Assembly (NCBI GenBank): GCA_964059195.1
Contig: CAXKWD010000009.1
Location: 47,215,160 to 47,279,159 of the forward strand
Reading direction: 5' to 3'
Origin: Ectobius pallidus
Taxonomy: Eukaryota > Arthropoda > Insecta > Blattodea > Ectobiidae
DNA: 64,000 bases
The notes beneath the pieces are model-generated. The model was not told the origin of the DNA. It worked only from the letters and a program-made list of their open reading frames with translations, and searched no databases. This document shows, piece by piece, positions 34,796 to 47,859 of the stretch (the stretch's first letter is position 1; each line of letters begins with the position of its first letter). The position numbers and the translations under genes were made by a program.

Positions 34796-37560
34796 TGGCT
34801 ATTAACTTATGCATTCAGGTTAGTTGCTAGTTATAGCAGTATTCTGAAATTTGATATATATATATTAAGTAAACTTACCTCTCAATTATCTTGAAGTTTT
34901 GAGTATATATTTTTAAATGACTTATATTAGCCTGTGGAATAAACCAAATTTGACTTCTTCAGTAAACATTTCTATTTGAAATATATTATTTTGAATTTAT
35001 ACCACTGTGGCCTTTCAATTTAGTTTATTTAAGAAGTCACCGGACTTGTATTAGCTTAGTACCTTGGGGCCTAGTTGCTAGATGGTGGTACTCTCTGATA
35101 ATTAGATTTCTTTGAGTAAAATTCTCTTGTGAAGTTAAAGAAAAAAATATATATTGAAATTATTGTTTAACGTTTCATGTTAGGGTGTGGTAGTTAACTG
35201 GAATTAATCCTATGCTGTGGTCTTCTTGGAGAAGATAAATTATCTAATAATTATTCATCGGAAGAAAGGAAATAGGTATAGGTTACTCATACCTTAGTCT
35301 GTGGGCATTGTTATGTAATAGGTGAGGTAGTTGAAGTCTAGAGTTGGGCTGTGCTAATCGTTCTATTTAAATATATATATTTTGATAGTTGATGTTCTCT
35401 TTTAAACCAATATTATTATATTCAAGTTGTGTGAATCCTGAGATTCTGAATTGTATTAAAATTGTTATTAGTACTTGGAGTTTGTTTTGGGGCTCGTTAT
35501 GTTATCCTGTCCTCCACCCTCTTTTGTGATTGAGTTCTCTTCCTTTAATGGTTCTGATCTACGGCCTCATTCTTCCTGGGTTTTTGGAACTTGTGCAGAA
35601 CTCAACACTCAGATATATTAGCAATCTCAGTTTTCAACCAGAGCAGAGAAATCCCGGCGTTACAGTAGTTACGATACATATCTTCATGTATATTCCTGTG
35701 GTATAGTAGCCTCTCCTTAGATATTTATCTCTGTGTAGTTAAAAATGAGCTAAAAAGAGGACCGAAAGAACAATCAATTATTTTAATATGTCAGAGAGAT
35801 AAAAACCAAGCTCAGATATGTTAATTTAAGCATAAAGAAGGGTTTACTTTTTCCGATTGCTCGTAACAGCTAGAAGCTATGCAGTGTGGTCTGTAGGTAT
35901 GAATAGAACAATGAGACTGGCTTTCATAAACTGAAGAGAAAAAAGTAGACTCATTTGTTAGACAATTCACCTTGCCTTCTTCTTAATTCCTTGTTTCATT
36001 TCTGTTTCTTTTCACTTTTCTTAATGCCTCATGCTCTAGTTGGTTGGTTCTTCTTATTTCACATAATTTATAAATAAAACTATACACATATTAACGTTTG
36101 AGACTCTATCTGGAATTTATTTATTTAAAAAGATAGCACTGTCATCTCCTATGTACTAGAAATAATTCTCATCACCTGACAATTTAGTACTTATACATTA
36201 TTAGTTCTTAGATTCCGTAGGTTAAACCCAGGCTTTTATTAGCGAAAGTATAGCTCCCATAACTAATGTAAACAAAACACGTGCAGATGTATCAGTTTCT
36301 GTAAGTAGAAATAATAGGCTAAATTATTTTTAAGATCATGCTCTAATTTCAAATTTAATATAAATACTACTATAGACACAGCAATATAATAATATTGCTC
36401 ATGGCCCACAATATATTAAACATAACGTAATAAATTGCCAATCGCTTATTGATATTGTTAGCCCGCCTTGATTTATTCATTTCTTCATAACGAAGTCAGT
36501 GTAAATAAATGTAAATAAAAGATTTTAAACATAACTAGCCGTTGAATAATTAAACGCAGGTGCTGTTGCAATAATACTGTGCATTCTATCGACAAGTATA
36601 CCTACCGAAATCTACATTATATTTCAATGTGATTATTTATTTTATTATTATTTATTTATTTATTTATTTAAAAGTTGCTGTGAAAGCAAATAGGCCTGAT
36701 GAATTCCTGACAGGTTGATTTCAGACTGAATTTAATTCATTCATAACCTATATTGCTGCTTTAAACCCGTAACAAACATGTCAGCGAACTTTAGACGTTT
36801 CTTCTTCCGTAAGCCCTGCGTAATGAATCGATCTGGAGCTTAACTCGGAAATCTATTATAAGAATAACTTCTTTTCTGCATAGGCCTATCATGATTGAAA
36901 TTATCACTGATTAAACAAAATCATTCTGGCACTTTGTTACATCAGTTTACGTGATTTGATTAGTATTTTAAATTTTATAATCTGTAGACTGCATAAAATA
37001 CTTCAATTTTAAGAGGTCAAAGTATATAGATTAAATGAGGAAATACATGGATAAGTCGTCAATAAAATAATTCAATATTGCTGAATGTAAGATCAAAATG
37101 CATTGTTCAACACAACGAACTGCACGAACGCTTATGAGACAGTATTCCCTATCTCAGAATAACTCAAAATATGCTTACTCCAGTTCTGAGAAAAATGCAT
37201 CATGATGGAAAATAACTCTTGAATTAAAAGAAATAAGTCTCCCAGAGATCTTCCCGAAAGAAAAGCATCTTGAAATAACAGTTATTTCAAATTTACGACG
37301 CTAGATTTCATGAGTATAATTTATAAACTTGTATTTTAGTAGTTAAGGGTGGAGAACACATTATAATGTGCTCTGCTGTAGGCCCTTAGGGGTCAGGGAG
37401 GTTAGCCTGTACAATTACTGGAACGCCTTCATAAATGATAAAATGTGGTGAACATGAACCTTCTAGCCTCTTCTCGCCCGTCATAGATCCCTTCGTCATT
37501 AGATCCTGTACAGAACAGAAAACTCAGAATATTAAGGGGTGAGCGTAACCTTTTCCAACT
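34796..37560. other. Intergenic; possible LTR-element trace
   Basis: No gene recognised. At 35487-35497 the sequence TTGGGGCTCGT resembles the tRNA-Pro primer binding site of some LTR elements, but the match decays after this and no LTR was identified. Bases 36870-36965 are a reversed fragment of repeat family F. Confidence 0.4.
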
Positions 37561-37636
37561 GAAAGGTATGTTATTTGACAAAGCCTGGCCTATTTACAAG
37601 CCAAATTGGGGTATGATAAATACATTGGTAGCCTAA

Positions 37637-38780
37637 AATAAAATAAAATAAAATAAAATAAAATAAAATCAGGAAAACTGTTGTAATAAAGTGCCAGAAT
37701 TCTTTTGTTGAATCAACTATAATTGCAATTATGATATGCAGAAAATAGATTTTTTTAATCAGATTAAAATCGTCCAGTATCAGCACAACTACAGATTTCT
37801 GATATCTTGACAATCGCACACTCAGATAAAAAAAATATATATATAAATCCATGACAAATTGGCCGGCTCCGGGGTTTGAAGCTGGCACCTCCAGAATACG
37901 AGTCCAAGCTGTTACCATTTCGGCAATCTCGCTCAGATTATCGGTCTGGTTTAATAACCATAATTATGTGAAGGAATAGTGTTATTTGTCAAAGCTAAAT
38001 GTATTGCAACATGAAATTCTTAAAAGTATGTCAACATTTCACTAAATTCAGTAGCAAAGAACTCCAATAATTATTTCACAGTAACATACCTTCTATAAAT
38101 ACCAGTATTCATGTAGTACTCAATTTAAACTTTATCAGCGATAAGTATAAACAAACATCTGACTGCATTGGAGTCAAACCCTCATGATTAGAAATGCGGC
38201 ATTGTAGTATACCGGTAGTTATGATTTTTTTAAATGTTAATTTTAATTAGTCGTTACCCTGGTACCGGTCAACCAATTTGGTCCAAAATAAACAGGCTTC
38301 TTGCAATGGACATTATAAATGCGTATAACAAGTTTCATGGAAATCCGATAAAGCGTATTTGAGTTATCGCGCCTTTCTTATATATTACCATAAGAGAGCA
38401 CTAAATTGGGCATTATTCCGGTGCCAGCCAACCGATTTGGTTCAGTATCAGTAGACGTCTTTCCATGGATATTATAAATGTGTATACCAAGTTTCATGAA
38501 AATCCGATAAAGAGTATTTGAGTTATCGCGCCTTTAAAATATACACTAAATTGGGTTATACTCCGGTACCGGTCAACCGATTTGGTCCGCTATCAGTAAG
38601 CTTCTTCCCATGAACATTATCAATGCGTATACCAAGTTTCATTAAAATCCGATGAAGTGTATTTGAGTTATCGCGCGTACAGACACACGAACAGACGGAC
38701 GGACAGACGAACAGACGGACGGACAGACCTTTTTCCTGTCCCCCACACAATCTTATAAAGTACCATACTGGCACTTAATA
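37637..38780 (+). repeat. Dispersed repeat family F, copy 1
   Basis: Starts with an (AAAAT)n run (37637-37669), then CAGGAAAACTG and AAAGTGCCAGAATTCTTTTG. A minus-strand tRNA-like insert is at 37857-37935. Next comes ATGTGAAGGAATAGTGTTAT, then a tandem of three units of about 145 bp, each with GTACCGGTCAACC, GATTTGGTCC, GCGTATACCAAGTTTCATG and GAGTTATCGCGC. It ends in a GACGGACGGACAGAC-type tract and AAGTACCATACTGGCACTTA. Copy 2 follows directly. Confidence 0.75.
37857..37935 (-). mobile_element. tRNA-derived SINE head
   Basis: On the minus strand: GAGATTGCCGAAATGGTAAC (A-box-like), then CTTCAAACCCCGGAGCCGGCC (B box). Lies inside repeat family F copy 1. Confidence 0.5.
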
Positions 38781-38784
38781 AACT

Positions 38785-39350
38785 AAAAAATAAAATAAAA
38801 TAAAATCAGGTAAACTGATATAACAATAAGCCAGAATGCTTTTATTTAATCAGTGATAATTTCAAGTAGCCTATGATATGCAAGAAATAAGTCACTTTTG
38901 TAATCGATCTCCGAGTTAAGCACCAGATCGATTCATTAAGCAGGGCTTAAGGAAGAATAAAGGTCTAAAGTTTGATAAGCATATGTGAAGGAATATGTGA
39001 GTAGTGTTATTTTGTCAAAGTCCAGTGTATTGCAACTTCCCAAGTCGTACCGGTATATTAACACTGTAAAGCAATATGTTGTCATGAGAACTGATATGCA
39101 TTTGATAAATTCAGTCTAATATACCATCAAAAAATAATCACTACATTGGGCATTACTCCGGTACCAGTCAACCGATTTGGTCCAAGATCAATAGGCTTCG
39201 TCCCATGGACGTTATAAATGCGTATACCTAGTTTCATGAAAATATAACGGCTATTCGAGTTATCGCGCGTACAGACACACGGACAGACGGACAGGCATTT
39301 TCCGTCCACCATACAATTTCATAAAATACCATAATGGCACTTAATAATTG
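38785..39350 (+). repeat. Dispersed repeat family F, copy 2
   Basis: Same order as copy 1: (AAAAT)n, CAGGTAAACTGATATAAC, AAGCCAGAATGCTTTTATTT, ATGTGAAGGAATA, one CCGGTACCAGTCAACCG unit, GCGTATACCTAGTTTCATG, a GGACAGACGGACAGG tract and ATAATGGCACTTAATA. It holds one internal unit where copy 1 has three. Confidence 0.75.
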
Positions 39351-39479
39351 TAAACAGGATATGAAAATATATATCTTCTATAAAAATATTATCATTATGA
39401 GGTAGCCTAAGATCTTCCACTTATGTAGAGCAAAAAATAAAATATAACACGAATTTACCAAAACCATTCATCACAGTCC

Positions 39480-39655
39480 GGTCCAATACAGGCCAAAGCC
39501 GTGCAGTGGACCGGGTACGGAATCATGGGATGGGAGGCCACATTCCGTCCATGGGCTTTCTAGGCAAGATGGTTATTTATGCATTCCGCGTAAAATTAAG
39601 GTCTCCTTCAGGATTTGAACCTGGGACCGCTTGCACTGTAGGCACTGACTTCAGT
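39480..39655 (-). mobile_element. tRNA-derived SINE fragment
   Basis: The minus strand has AGTGCCTACAGTGCAAGCGG then GGTTCAAATCCTGAAGG (B box), followed by a body reaching about 39480. Confidence 0.55.
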
Positions 39656-39849
39656 AATTATATTTCTAACATAAAGATCAATATAACCATAGACATTACA
39701 ATAGATCATAATTGAATAAATAAACAAATTAAATAAATAAATTTATTAAAATTATTATAGTAATGTTGTTAAAACTGCCACAAGCTTGAACACCAAAAAT
39801 GAGCATAACTTTTATGCTGTCAGATTTTATCATAGATGATGGTTTTATG

Positions 39850-40060
39850 ATCATTTAACGGAGGGGGTGTACTGCAACTTAGGCCTATGACCGTCTCTGG
39901 TGTTGCGGAATTTTGTCCTGCAGGAGATCTTTAACATATCTGTAAATTTACAGAGATGGGTTTGTCACAAATATCATCAACCTGGACTGAGTTCAAACCC
40001 GCGACCTTGAGAACAAATTAGCTATTCTACCAGGCCGACTTATCACAGATGATAATTCTT
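39850..40060 (-). mobile_element. tRNA-derived SINE, family B copy
   Basis: The reverse complement carries GTTTGAACTCAGTCCAGG (B box region), GTGACAAACCC, TCCTGCAGGACAAAATTCCG and CCTAAGTTGCAGTACACCCC. These are in the order seen at 13438-13640. Confidence 0.75.
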
Positions 40061-41189
40061 TGTATCTAGAGATTTCAGAAATAATATTAATATTCATTTT
40101 TTACACTTTTTACAGTACAAACTGTACACAGAACTTGAAACTATATTAATTTTACAAGAAATAGGATGTGATTATTGTCTAAAGTACAAATTAGCTGAAT
40201 AACGACAATACAGTCATGCAAGATCATGCTTGTTATAACGCAAACTATTTTTAAAAACTTCTTTTTTAACAATGAGTGTAAATGTGTAAATTGTTTCATG
40301 TTATGACGACCTCTTTTCCTAGAACTGCTGCTTATGCTATTTTACCCGCTCCCTTTAGAGCTGCCAATCAATGAACAGCATCTCAATTACTCGTAAGAAA
40401 ACAGATCCTAGCTTCCTTAGTTCCAGGAAACATTTGTTATATTCTAACTACAGTACAAATAGGCTGGTCGTCGTGTGTACCTGACACCAATGCCAAATGG
40501 CTTCCAGCGGTGTAGTGATTGATATTGTTTGCAGTAAATACTTCAATTCAGAAATCGCAAAGAAATTAAAAGCCGCAATGAGGCTACCCCAAAATCTGTA
40601 CATATTCAGTATAGATTTTCGGATTAGGGGACAATGCTATTGTATCCTATTGTAGAAAAACGATGATATGGGAAAAAGTCTTCTTAATGTGGAATCCAGT
40701 ATACCAGATCCTTCGACGCAAAGAACCCACAAATGTATCTTGGTGCTTAAAGCCTCTCATTTAGAGTCACAATGCTCATTTTTCCTTTCAAATTCTTCAA
40801 TAAAAGGTTCGCCAAAGATAACGCTAAAATCCACATTCTTTCTAAATTGGAGACAAAACCAAAGAACACGGACCCACGTGAAGTTAATGGGTTTGTTATA
40901 AATCAGTAAGAATCATTCTGCAGGCTCTGACATGGTCAGCACAGTGGGTCCATTAGGACTACTACAAGCCTCAGTGTTTTTATAATGAGATAAAAATTCT
41001 AATCCAGCCGGTCAAGAAAAAGTAGGAATGTTATCTAAGTGAACCATAATATAAGTTATTATTCATATCATTAAATACGATTACAAATGTTTGATGTCAA
41101 ATTAATGATGTCACCGTTCAAAAGACTATAAAAACACATTTAGTAGGATTTCCTTTGTTAAACTCTACAGAGAGAACTTGTTTAAAAGA
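40061..41189. other. Intergenic, no gene recognised
   Basis: AT-rich. A 77-codon frame at 40668-40901 matches no family I know. Confidence 0.45.
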
Positions 41190-41450
41190 TCTGAAGTGAA
41201 ACACATAAGTTAACTTCCTCTGCCAATATAAAAGTTTTCGCACTTAGTACAATGTATCATGTATGAAATTCTCTTCCTGTAAATTGGTTGTAAAATGAAG
41301 AGAATGTCCTTACCACATAGCATCGCATTCCCGAATGATTAAAAACTCAAATAAAATATTATTAGTCCACTCATGTAACTTTCTTCACCCTAAGCTTGGG
41401 CAATACGCCTTTCTCATTTCACATTCTGATATATGGAACCCAAATGCTGC
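41190..41450 (+). repeat. Dispersed repeat family C, copy 5 (5' part only)
   Basis: Has GAAGTGAAACACATAAGTTA, GCATCGCATTCCCGAATGAT, TTTCTTCACCCTAAGCTTGG and TTTCACATTCTGATATATGG, then leaves the family at about 41440. Confidence 0.6.
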
Positions 41451-42444
41451 AGATTCAACTGAAGTGCCATCTCGAGTTTGTCAAGTGAAGTTTCTGTGTA
41501 GATGTAGATGTCCACAAATACTACATAATTTCCTTGGCGAGTGGTCCATGAATTTCCTCGTTTTACAATTCATAATTTTTCTACCTATCTTACCCAACCG
41601 TTTATACAGTAGATTACATTATGTCAGGCACAATATCCTTCATACTACGTAATTAGCCTATTTAGTCTCCACCAACATAGGATTTTCCCATCACATAGTT
41701 ATTATTACTTTATTATTTATTTTAATATATTGTTAAGAAATATGTAATGTAATCAAGCAGTTCGTCAGTCCTTATTCAAAGTAGCCTAAGTAACACTTTA
41801 GCAAGGAGATGAGTTTACATTATAAAACAAAGCATTGGGAAACATTTTGTACAAGGGCAACGGTAATATTAATGATTTAATTTGCCAAGTCATATTACTT
41901 TATAATTATTAAATTATTCAGTTTAAAATTATCAGGTCATTTAGCATGAATGACAAATAGCTGACATTCAAGGAAAAACTCAGTAGGAGAATAACTAAGA
42001 AAACATGGGACAAAAGGAATTTTATATAATTTTGTTAATAATTTTAATCAAGCCATTTTTTGTTGTGCCCTCCCTTACCCCCGGAGTGCCAAGCAATTAA
42101 GCTTATCACCTCCGTTCAAACCAAATTTTGGTAACCATTTGCTTGATGTGTTTACCTAATAGTGCCCTTATGTACATCATGATGGGATGTGTGGTGAAAT
42201 TGACATGTTTGGGCTGTGTACTTGTGTCGTTGTGTATTAGCGCGGGTTTGACTTTCTTGCCATAAGTCGATTGCTTCTCGTTAGTTGTGTTTGTTTAGTA
42301 TCGTGTAGAGATGTTTTCTAAAGTATGTAGCAGTGCGTGAATCTGTGTGAGGGGATTATTAGCCAGTCCGGCATTTGCCTATGAGCAAGGGAAATTTAAT
42401 CAAGTCTCAAGAGAGATAGCAGATATTTTAAATAAAATTCACAA
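41451..42444. other. Intergenic, no gene recognised
   Basis: No supported features. Confidence 0.45.
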
Positions 42445-42690
42445 AAAGAGGTGACCGAGGTGGCAACGCCGAACACGCACATTTGGAAGGTCGCGGCTTC
42501 GAATTCCATGGCTGGCCATTATCTGAGTGACTGTTTGGGACTATTGGATTGGAATTTGCATACCCCGAATGTTCCTATCCGTTGTCCTATGCGTTCTCAT
42601 TTTCCCAGAGGAAGCCCTGAGTAGAGATGAATCCTCACCATTGGGCCCTCTAAGAGTGCTGATCCATAACTTCGCCCCCCTCCCCATATA
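42445..42690 (+). mobile_element. tRNA-derived SINE-like sequence
   Basis: GTGACCGAGGTGGCAACGCC (A-box-like), then GGTCGCGGCTTCGAATTCC (B-box-like, 42489 on). The body is markedly more G/C-rich than its surroundings and stops near 42690. Confidence 0.5.
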
Positions 42691-43392
42691 GGCATTGGAA
42701 CCGGAAAACAAACTTAATCATAACTGTCACTGTGCCCACAGGGGAAATTTTCCAAAATGTGACAAAGATTCGAAAATTATAAAAGGAGATAGACATAATG
42801 TAGGCCTAATAATACTCTCTTCAGATAAATGTAGATTCTCGTCCATGTGTTACGAATGTCTTTTACAAGCGAACTTTTTCTACTAAAAATTTCCTTAATG
42901 ATTTCGAAGATATCTTCCGCCATCTCAGTGACGGCCACATGAGTTAAAAAGTTACTTCAAAACTCTGTAATACCAATCTTATTCTTAATATGTTGAAAAA
43001 CTGATTGCATACACAGTTTATATATTTCTTTATGCGATTAGGTCTGTGGTATTTCCTACATTATATCGCCACATTACAGTTGTATGAATTTCGTGAGTCC
43101 TTTCGTTAAATAAAATAATGGCCTACAAACAAAGCTGAGAGTGAAGGCATTTTGAAGATTGACCTCGGGAAAATGTAAGTAAGGCGACAGACCCATAGGA
43201 ACAGGATAATATGTAGAATATTCGCGCTGTAGAGAGAATTCTGAAATTCTATATTACTAGCGAGTTTAGATTAGATTAGATGAGATTAATGAGGGGTAAT
43301 GTAAGCCCTTTTCGGCTTCTCAACACTGCGACCTTAATAGATCTATTGTGCATACCCTATACAGCAATTACCACTTTAATTTAAGACTTTTT

Positions 43393-43550
43393 AATACAGC
43401 CCATAATTTTCCTGGGTGATGTCCAGTCCTGAACCCGAGGATTTTTCGTTACTGAAAAACCCACTACCCGGCCGGGAATCGAACCCGGACTGCCAGGATG
43501 GAAGGCAAGTATACTACCTATACACCCAAGGCGGCGGACTACTAGCGAGT
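43393..43550 (-). mobile_element. tRNA-Gly-derived SINE
   Basis: The minus strand reads GCCTTGGGTGTATAGGTAGT, TTGCCTTCCATCC and GTCCGGGTTCGATTCCCGGC. D-arm, anticodon-loop and B-box sequence are close to a tRNA-Gly(UCC). The body continues to about 43393 with CGGGTTCAGGACTGGACATC. Confidence 0.7.
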
Positions 43551-46500
43551 TTATTATTTTAGTTAGTTCAGTGTTTCCCAAACTTAATGAAAGCTGTGTT
43601 ACTACGACCTCCTAGCCTAGCTTTCTGTTTTTTACGTAATTGATGCAATTTAATTTTCATAAAGCAACTACCAAAAAAATTTCAAAGTCATACTATTAAT
43701 ACAACAATAAAATTGAAATCTGTAAATTCAAGCAGATTGATGTTTTCGCTGTTCGCTATCAAAGATTTTCTTGACCTTGGGAATGGTTCCTTGGAACTTG
43801 GAACTGGTTCCTCATGCCAGATGCGGCATTAAATCTATTTTTGTACTTGTCTGCGTTGAAGTATAATATGAAAATCTCGTTTCACATAGAAATGCTGTCA
43901 CAAAAGGAAGAAACACATAATTATTTTGTTTAAAATAAGAGAAGGAAAACGGCAAGCCGTCGATGCTAGCGATCGCAACAATGATCACAGATTTTATAAT
44001 AACAGAGGTGACAATATAGGTGTTATATGTCACGTCTGGCGGAAATAATGATTGGCCCAAGACAAAAATTAGTCATCGGCTACTAGAAGGAATTTTAATT
44101 CAGGATCACTGAGACCATCACGAAATACTTGCACGTGCTTCATGAAACACTAATGTTCCGCGGAACACAGTTTGGGAAACACTGAGTTAAATAGTTCAAT
44201 GACAGGGTGACCAGATTTCCCAGTTTTTAGAATATCGTCCCAGTGTCCCGAGAAAGTTTTTCGGGACATCTGAAGGTCCCCCTTTTTTATATATAATTGC
44301 TAATTTTGCTAGGGAAAAATGTGTGTATAATTTCATATGATTCTTTGTTTTTTTTCCGCAGATAGGCCTAGCTATGCTAAGCACGACAAGAGTGTCAAAG
44401 TTTACCACAGAGACTTAATTGCAGGCTTATAGATTCATGCATAACCTAATTTATTAATGCCATAGATTAATTTGGCATCTGGCCGAAATTAATATTATTG
44501 TCTAACACTGACTTCTGCTGGCTATTTATAGTTTGTGCGTGTTACCGCCTACTAGTCTGTTATTTTTTGCAAAGTGTAGTTTGGTTGATTTCAATTTACA
44601 GTGAGGCTCTGGAAAGATTTTCCTTGTAAAAAAGAAACTAAGGAAAAAAATCAGGAGCTTCTAAAGCAAATTTATAGTTCAGAAAAGTACAGACAATAGT
44701 AGTACTTTGAGTAATTAATATCCACATTTAATATCCAAGAGCTTGATTGTTTTTATAATTGTAAAAATTTGAATCTTTTAACATACCTAATAATAATAAG
44801 CTGAAATAAATAACATGCTGAAAAAGTTCATGTATTTGTTTGGTAAAGTGTCCCGGTTTTCTTTCTCTTAAACTCTGGGTTCCATGTTCATTGGCTACAA
44901 TTAGTTGCCGTATATTTCCGCAGGTAAGATGATAGTTGAAAAAAAAAAGGAAAAAGGGCCCCCAAAATTCCGGGGTCGTCTTAGGTAGGACAGATACAAC
45001 AACAACAAAATCAAACTGAAATGTATATAAATTAAAACCATTATAAAATGATGTATTCTGATGTTAAGGTTATATTATCTTGATATATTAAGAGGTTTGT
45101 GTTTTTCCCATATATACCGGTACGTGTATCACATGGCTCACTCACAATGCGTATATCGTTCTCTTCCATTGTCTTGCGACTGTACTCAGTGATGCTAATT
45201 TGAAATAAAGTAAGATCGAGGAAACTTTGTTCCGGTAAGTGTAGCCAACAGTATTTTTAACTAACTGTATTTATTTTACCCTAACTTCTACTGCCCACCC
45301 TATGGATTATAATAGTGCGATGGTTGTTAACATTTTTGCGATCAACCAGGAAACTGAAAAAAGGAAAGTTTTTAAGTTGTTTCGCAAACATAAATTCCTA
45401 AGCCGTGGATAGTTTGGGGATCGTCTTATATATGACATATATATGATAAAACTAAAAATCTTCGACGAAAATATATATCTCGTCTTGTCTGCGGAAATAC
45501 ACGGTAGTTTGAATAGTACGTTACAGTAATTCATATTCATACATTTCATATTGTTATGTTATGTGGAACTCTGTTTAGTAGCACATCTTGTTATTTAATC
45601 TTCAGCAATATTCTGGTTTTGTGAGATGGGAATAGCGTATTCATGAAGCTGATAGCAGCTTGTTTAATCTTTTGTTGCGGACCTGCAGAATTAGCTGTTG
45701 TTTAAAAAGAGCTGAATCGCTAACTGGCTCTCATGAGGCTCTTGACTCGCCTCTCCACTACAAGATTCGAGATGTAGATCAGCGACATCAGCAGCATCTC
45801 ACCCACGAGAGATTTTCTATCTCTGGTCTCTCAGATACTCGTACTTGCAGCAAAATGTGATTCTAGCTTTTATTACTGTCGATTGTAAACCGCACTTTAG
45901 ATAAACGTGCAACATTTTCTGCACATATTTTCTGACATATACATGTGTTTGGGTGGACAAAATACATTACGGAACCTACGCCACGGGTATTATTTACATT
46001 AAAATTAATCAAGCTTACTTTTTACTACGAGTTCATAAAGATATGTTAAAGTTATCCTTATTTTCATGTTCTGCATGTTGTGCATTGCAAGTCATACTTC
46101 TTAGTTCTTCTCTTTCATGATAGATGGCATCTGATGGAGTACGGTCAAGTCGTTTTCTTGAAACGAACGGATTTTTACAAGACGGAATGAACACAATTTA
46201 GTATAATCTTACTAATAAACGATCTGTTTATTATGCAGTTTGGTTTGCTGCTCTCAAGGTTTCAAGATCGTTCCGTGTCCTATAATAATCGATACCACTC
46301 CTGTGTTATAAAGAAAATATTTTTTCAAAATGGATGTCATTATGATACCGTTACGTCATATGTAATAAGCGTATTATAGTATGATCGAACAAAACATATT
46401 TATAGCTTCTGAGAACATGAGGCCACTGCCAGCATTTTCAGTAATTCAATTAATAGCTGTGTGCTCTGCAGTGTGATCTGTTCTTCCAAACAAGATAGGA

Positions 46501-47070
46501 AACGGGTCTACAATTTGAAAACTTTCACCAATTGAAAAATTCTTTAATTGAAAGACTTTTGTAAGACGATTGCTTCAATGCTTTAAAATTACCATCATTT
46601 GCGATTTCCATTTTCCTCCATGGACGCAATAAAATCTTTCCCGAGAAACCTCTCTGGTATTGTTGTAATAGTCTCTTAGCAATATTGACTCCGCAATTCT
46701 GATTAATTCTCATGATTGCCCATAGGATATGCAATAATTGCAGCAGAAGAAATATTACAGAGTGAAGTTAAAAGAAATATGACTTTGTAATATTATGTCC
46801 AGAATTAGTTGCCATTTGAATTCTTATTAAATACTTTTTTATTGTTGTTATCAATAAGATTGCATTAAATTCACCATTATCATTAAAATATTCAAAACAT
46901 TCTCCACTAGCTGAGTCAATAAAGAAGTTTGTGAACCAGAAGTGGAAATATAGTGAATACATAATAAGTTAGGTAAAACTTAAGCCTTCGCCACTTCGAG
47001 AGTTGTAGGATATTATGGTCCCTTAGCCGCTACGTTAGCTTAGTTAGCTTTGGGTTTATGCATTCATGAA
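43551..47070. other. Intergenic, no gene recognised
   Basis: Several short open frames (up to 82 codons) resemble nothing known. No repeats or RNA genes supported. Confidence 0.4.
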
Positions 47071-47074
47071 CCAC

Positions 47075-47343
47075 AGGTTATCTCTGTTGGACATTACATG
47101 AGAATATTAAAGGAGAAAAATTCATCTGATACTGGGATCTGAACCCACGACCTTTGGCTATCCGTACCACTGCTCTACCATAAGTTAAGCCAGAGTTCAC
47201 TTCCCAGCCCCAGATGGAACCTCTTTCCTTTGACTGATTGCCCTTAATGGTTTACCTAACTGACAGACAAGTTATTTCAAATGCAGTGCTGTGAGGCACA
47301 CTAATCCAGTGTCAGAGGAATTTTTCTCCTATAATATTCTCAT
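47075..47343 (-). mobile_element. tRNA-derived SINE flanked by an inverted repeat
   Basis: The minus strand shows ATGGTAGAGCAGTGGTACGG (A box) and GTGGGTTCAGATCCCAG (B box) at 47131-47190. Bases 47100-47137 (GAGAATATTAAAGGAGAAAA, then a CTGATACTGG end) recur inverted at 47302-47338. They may belong to two fused head-to-head copies. Confidence 0.55.
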
Positions 47344-47644
47344 TAGTTAGCTTTGTTGATCTAACTACCCTACATTGTGATAATATTTTATGGTGGTTCC
47401 CCAGTACGAAATAGTCATTTCAAGGGGGCATGGCAGTTAGAGCTTGGGGAACCGCTGCCATACAGAATTTCAATTTACGAATGACATAGACTGTTATGCT
47501 TCTTCACTGAACAGACGAATTTCACTACACGAACATTTTACAATATATGAATAAATGGCATGATAGACTGATTTCAGATAAATTCTTACACGTTCTTAGG
47601 CCCCTTCCAAAGCGTGACATAGGTCTATAAGTGAAATGGCCATG

Positions 47645-47830
47645 ATTTAATTCACTCTTGCTGTTATTAAACATGCTGTTATTAAGTGCCAGAATGGTAC
47701 TTTATAAGACTGTTCGGAAATCGATTTTTAAAAAAATGCTTATTTTCTGCAAATCATGATTGCAATTATCACTGATTAAACAAACCATTCTGGCACTTTG
47801 TTACATCAGTTTACCAGATTTTATTAAACA
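47645..47830 (-). repeat. Dispersed repeat family F, short deletion derivative
   Basis: On the minus strand the left end of family F (GGTAAACTGATGTAACAAAG, GTGCCAGAATGGTTTG) is followed after about 130 bp by the family's right end (CTTATAAAGTACCATTCTGG, CACTTAATAA). The middle, including the CCGGTACCGG units, is absent. Confidence 0.65.
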
Positions 47831-47859
47831 ATAGGGTTAGGCTATGATTAGATAGATGG

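Noticed and set aside
45660..45860. 66-codon frame as a small gene
   Set aside because: No known family, no splice or promoter context, and of a length expected by chance.
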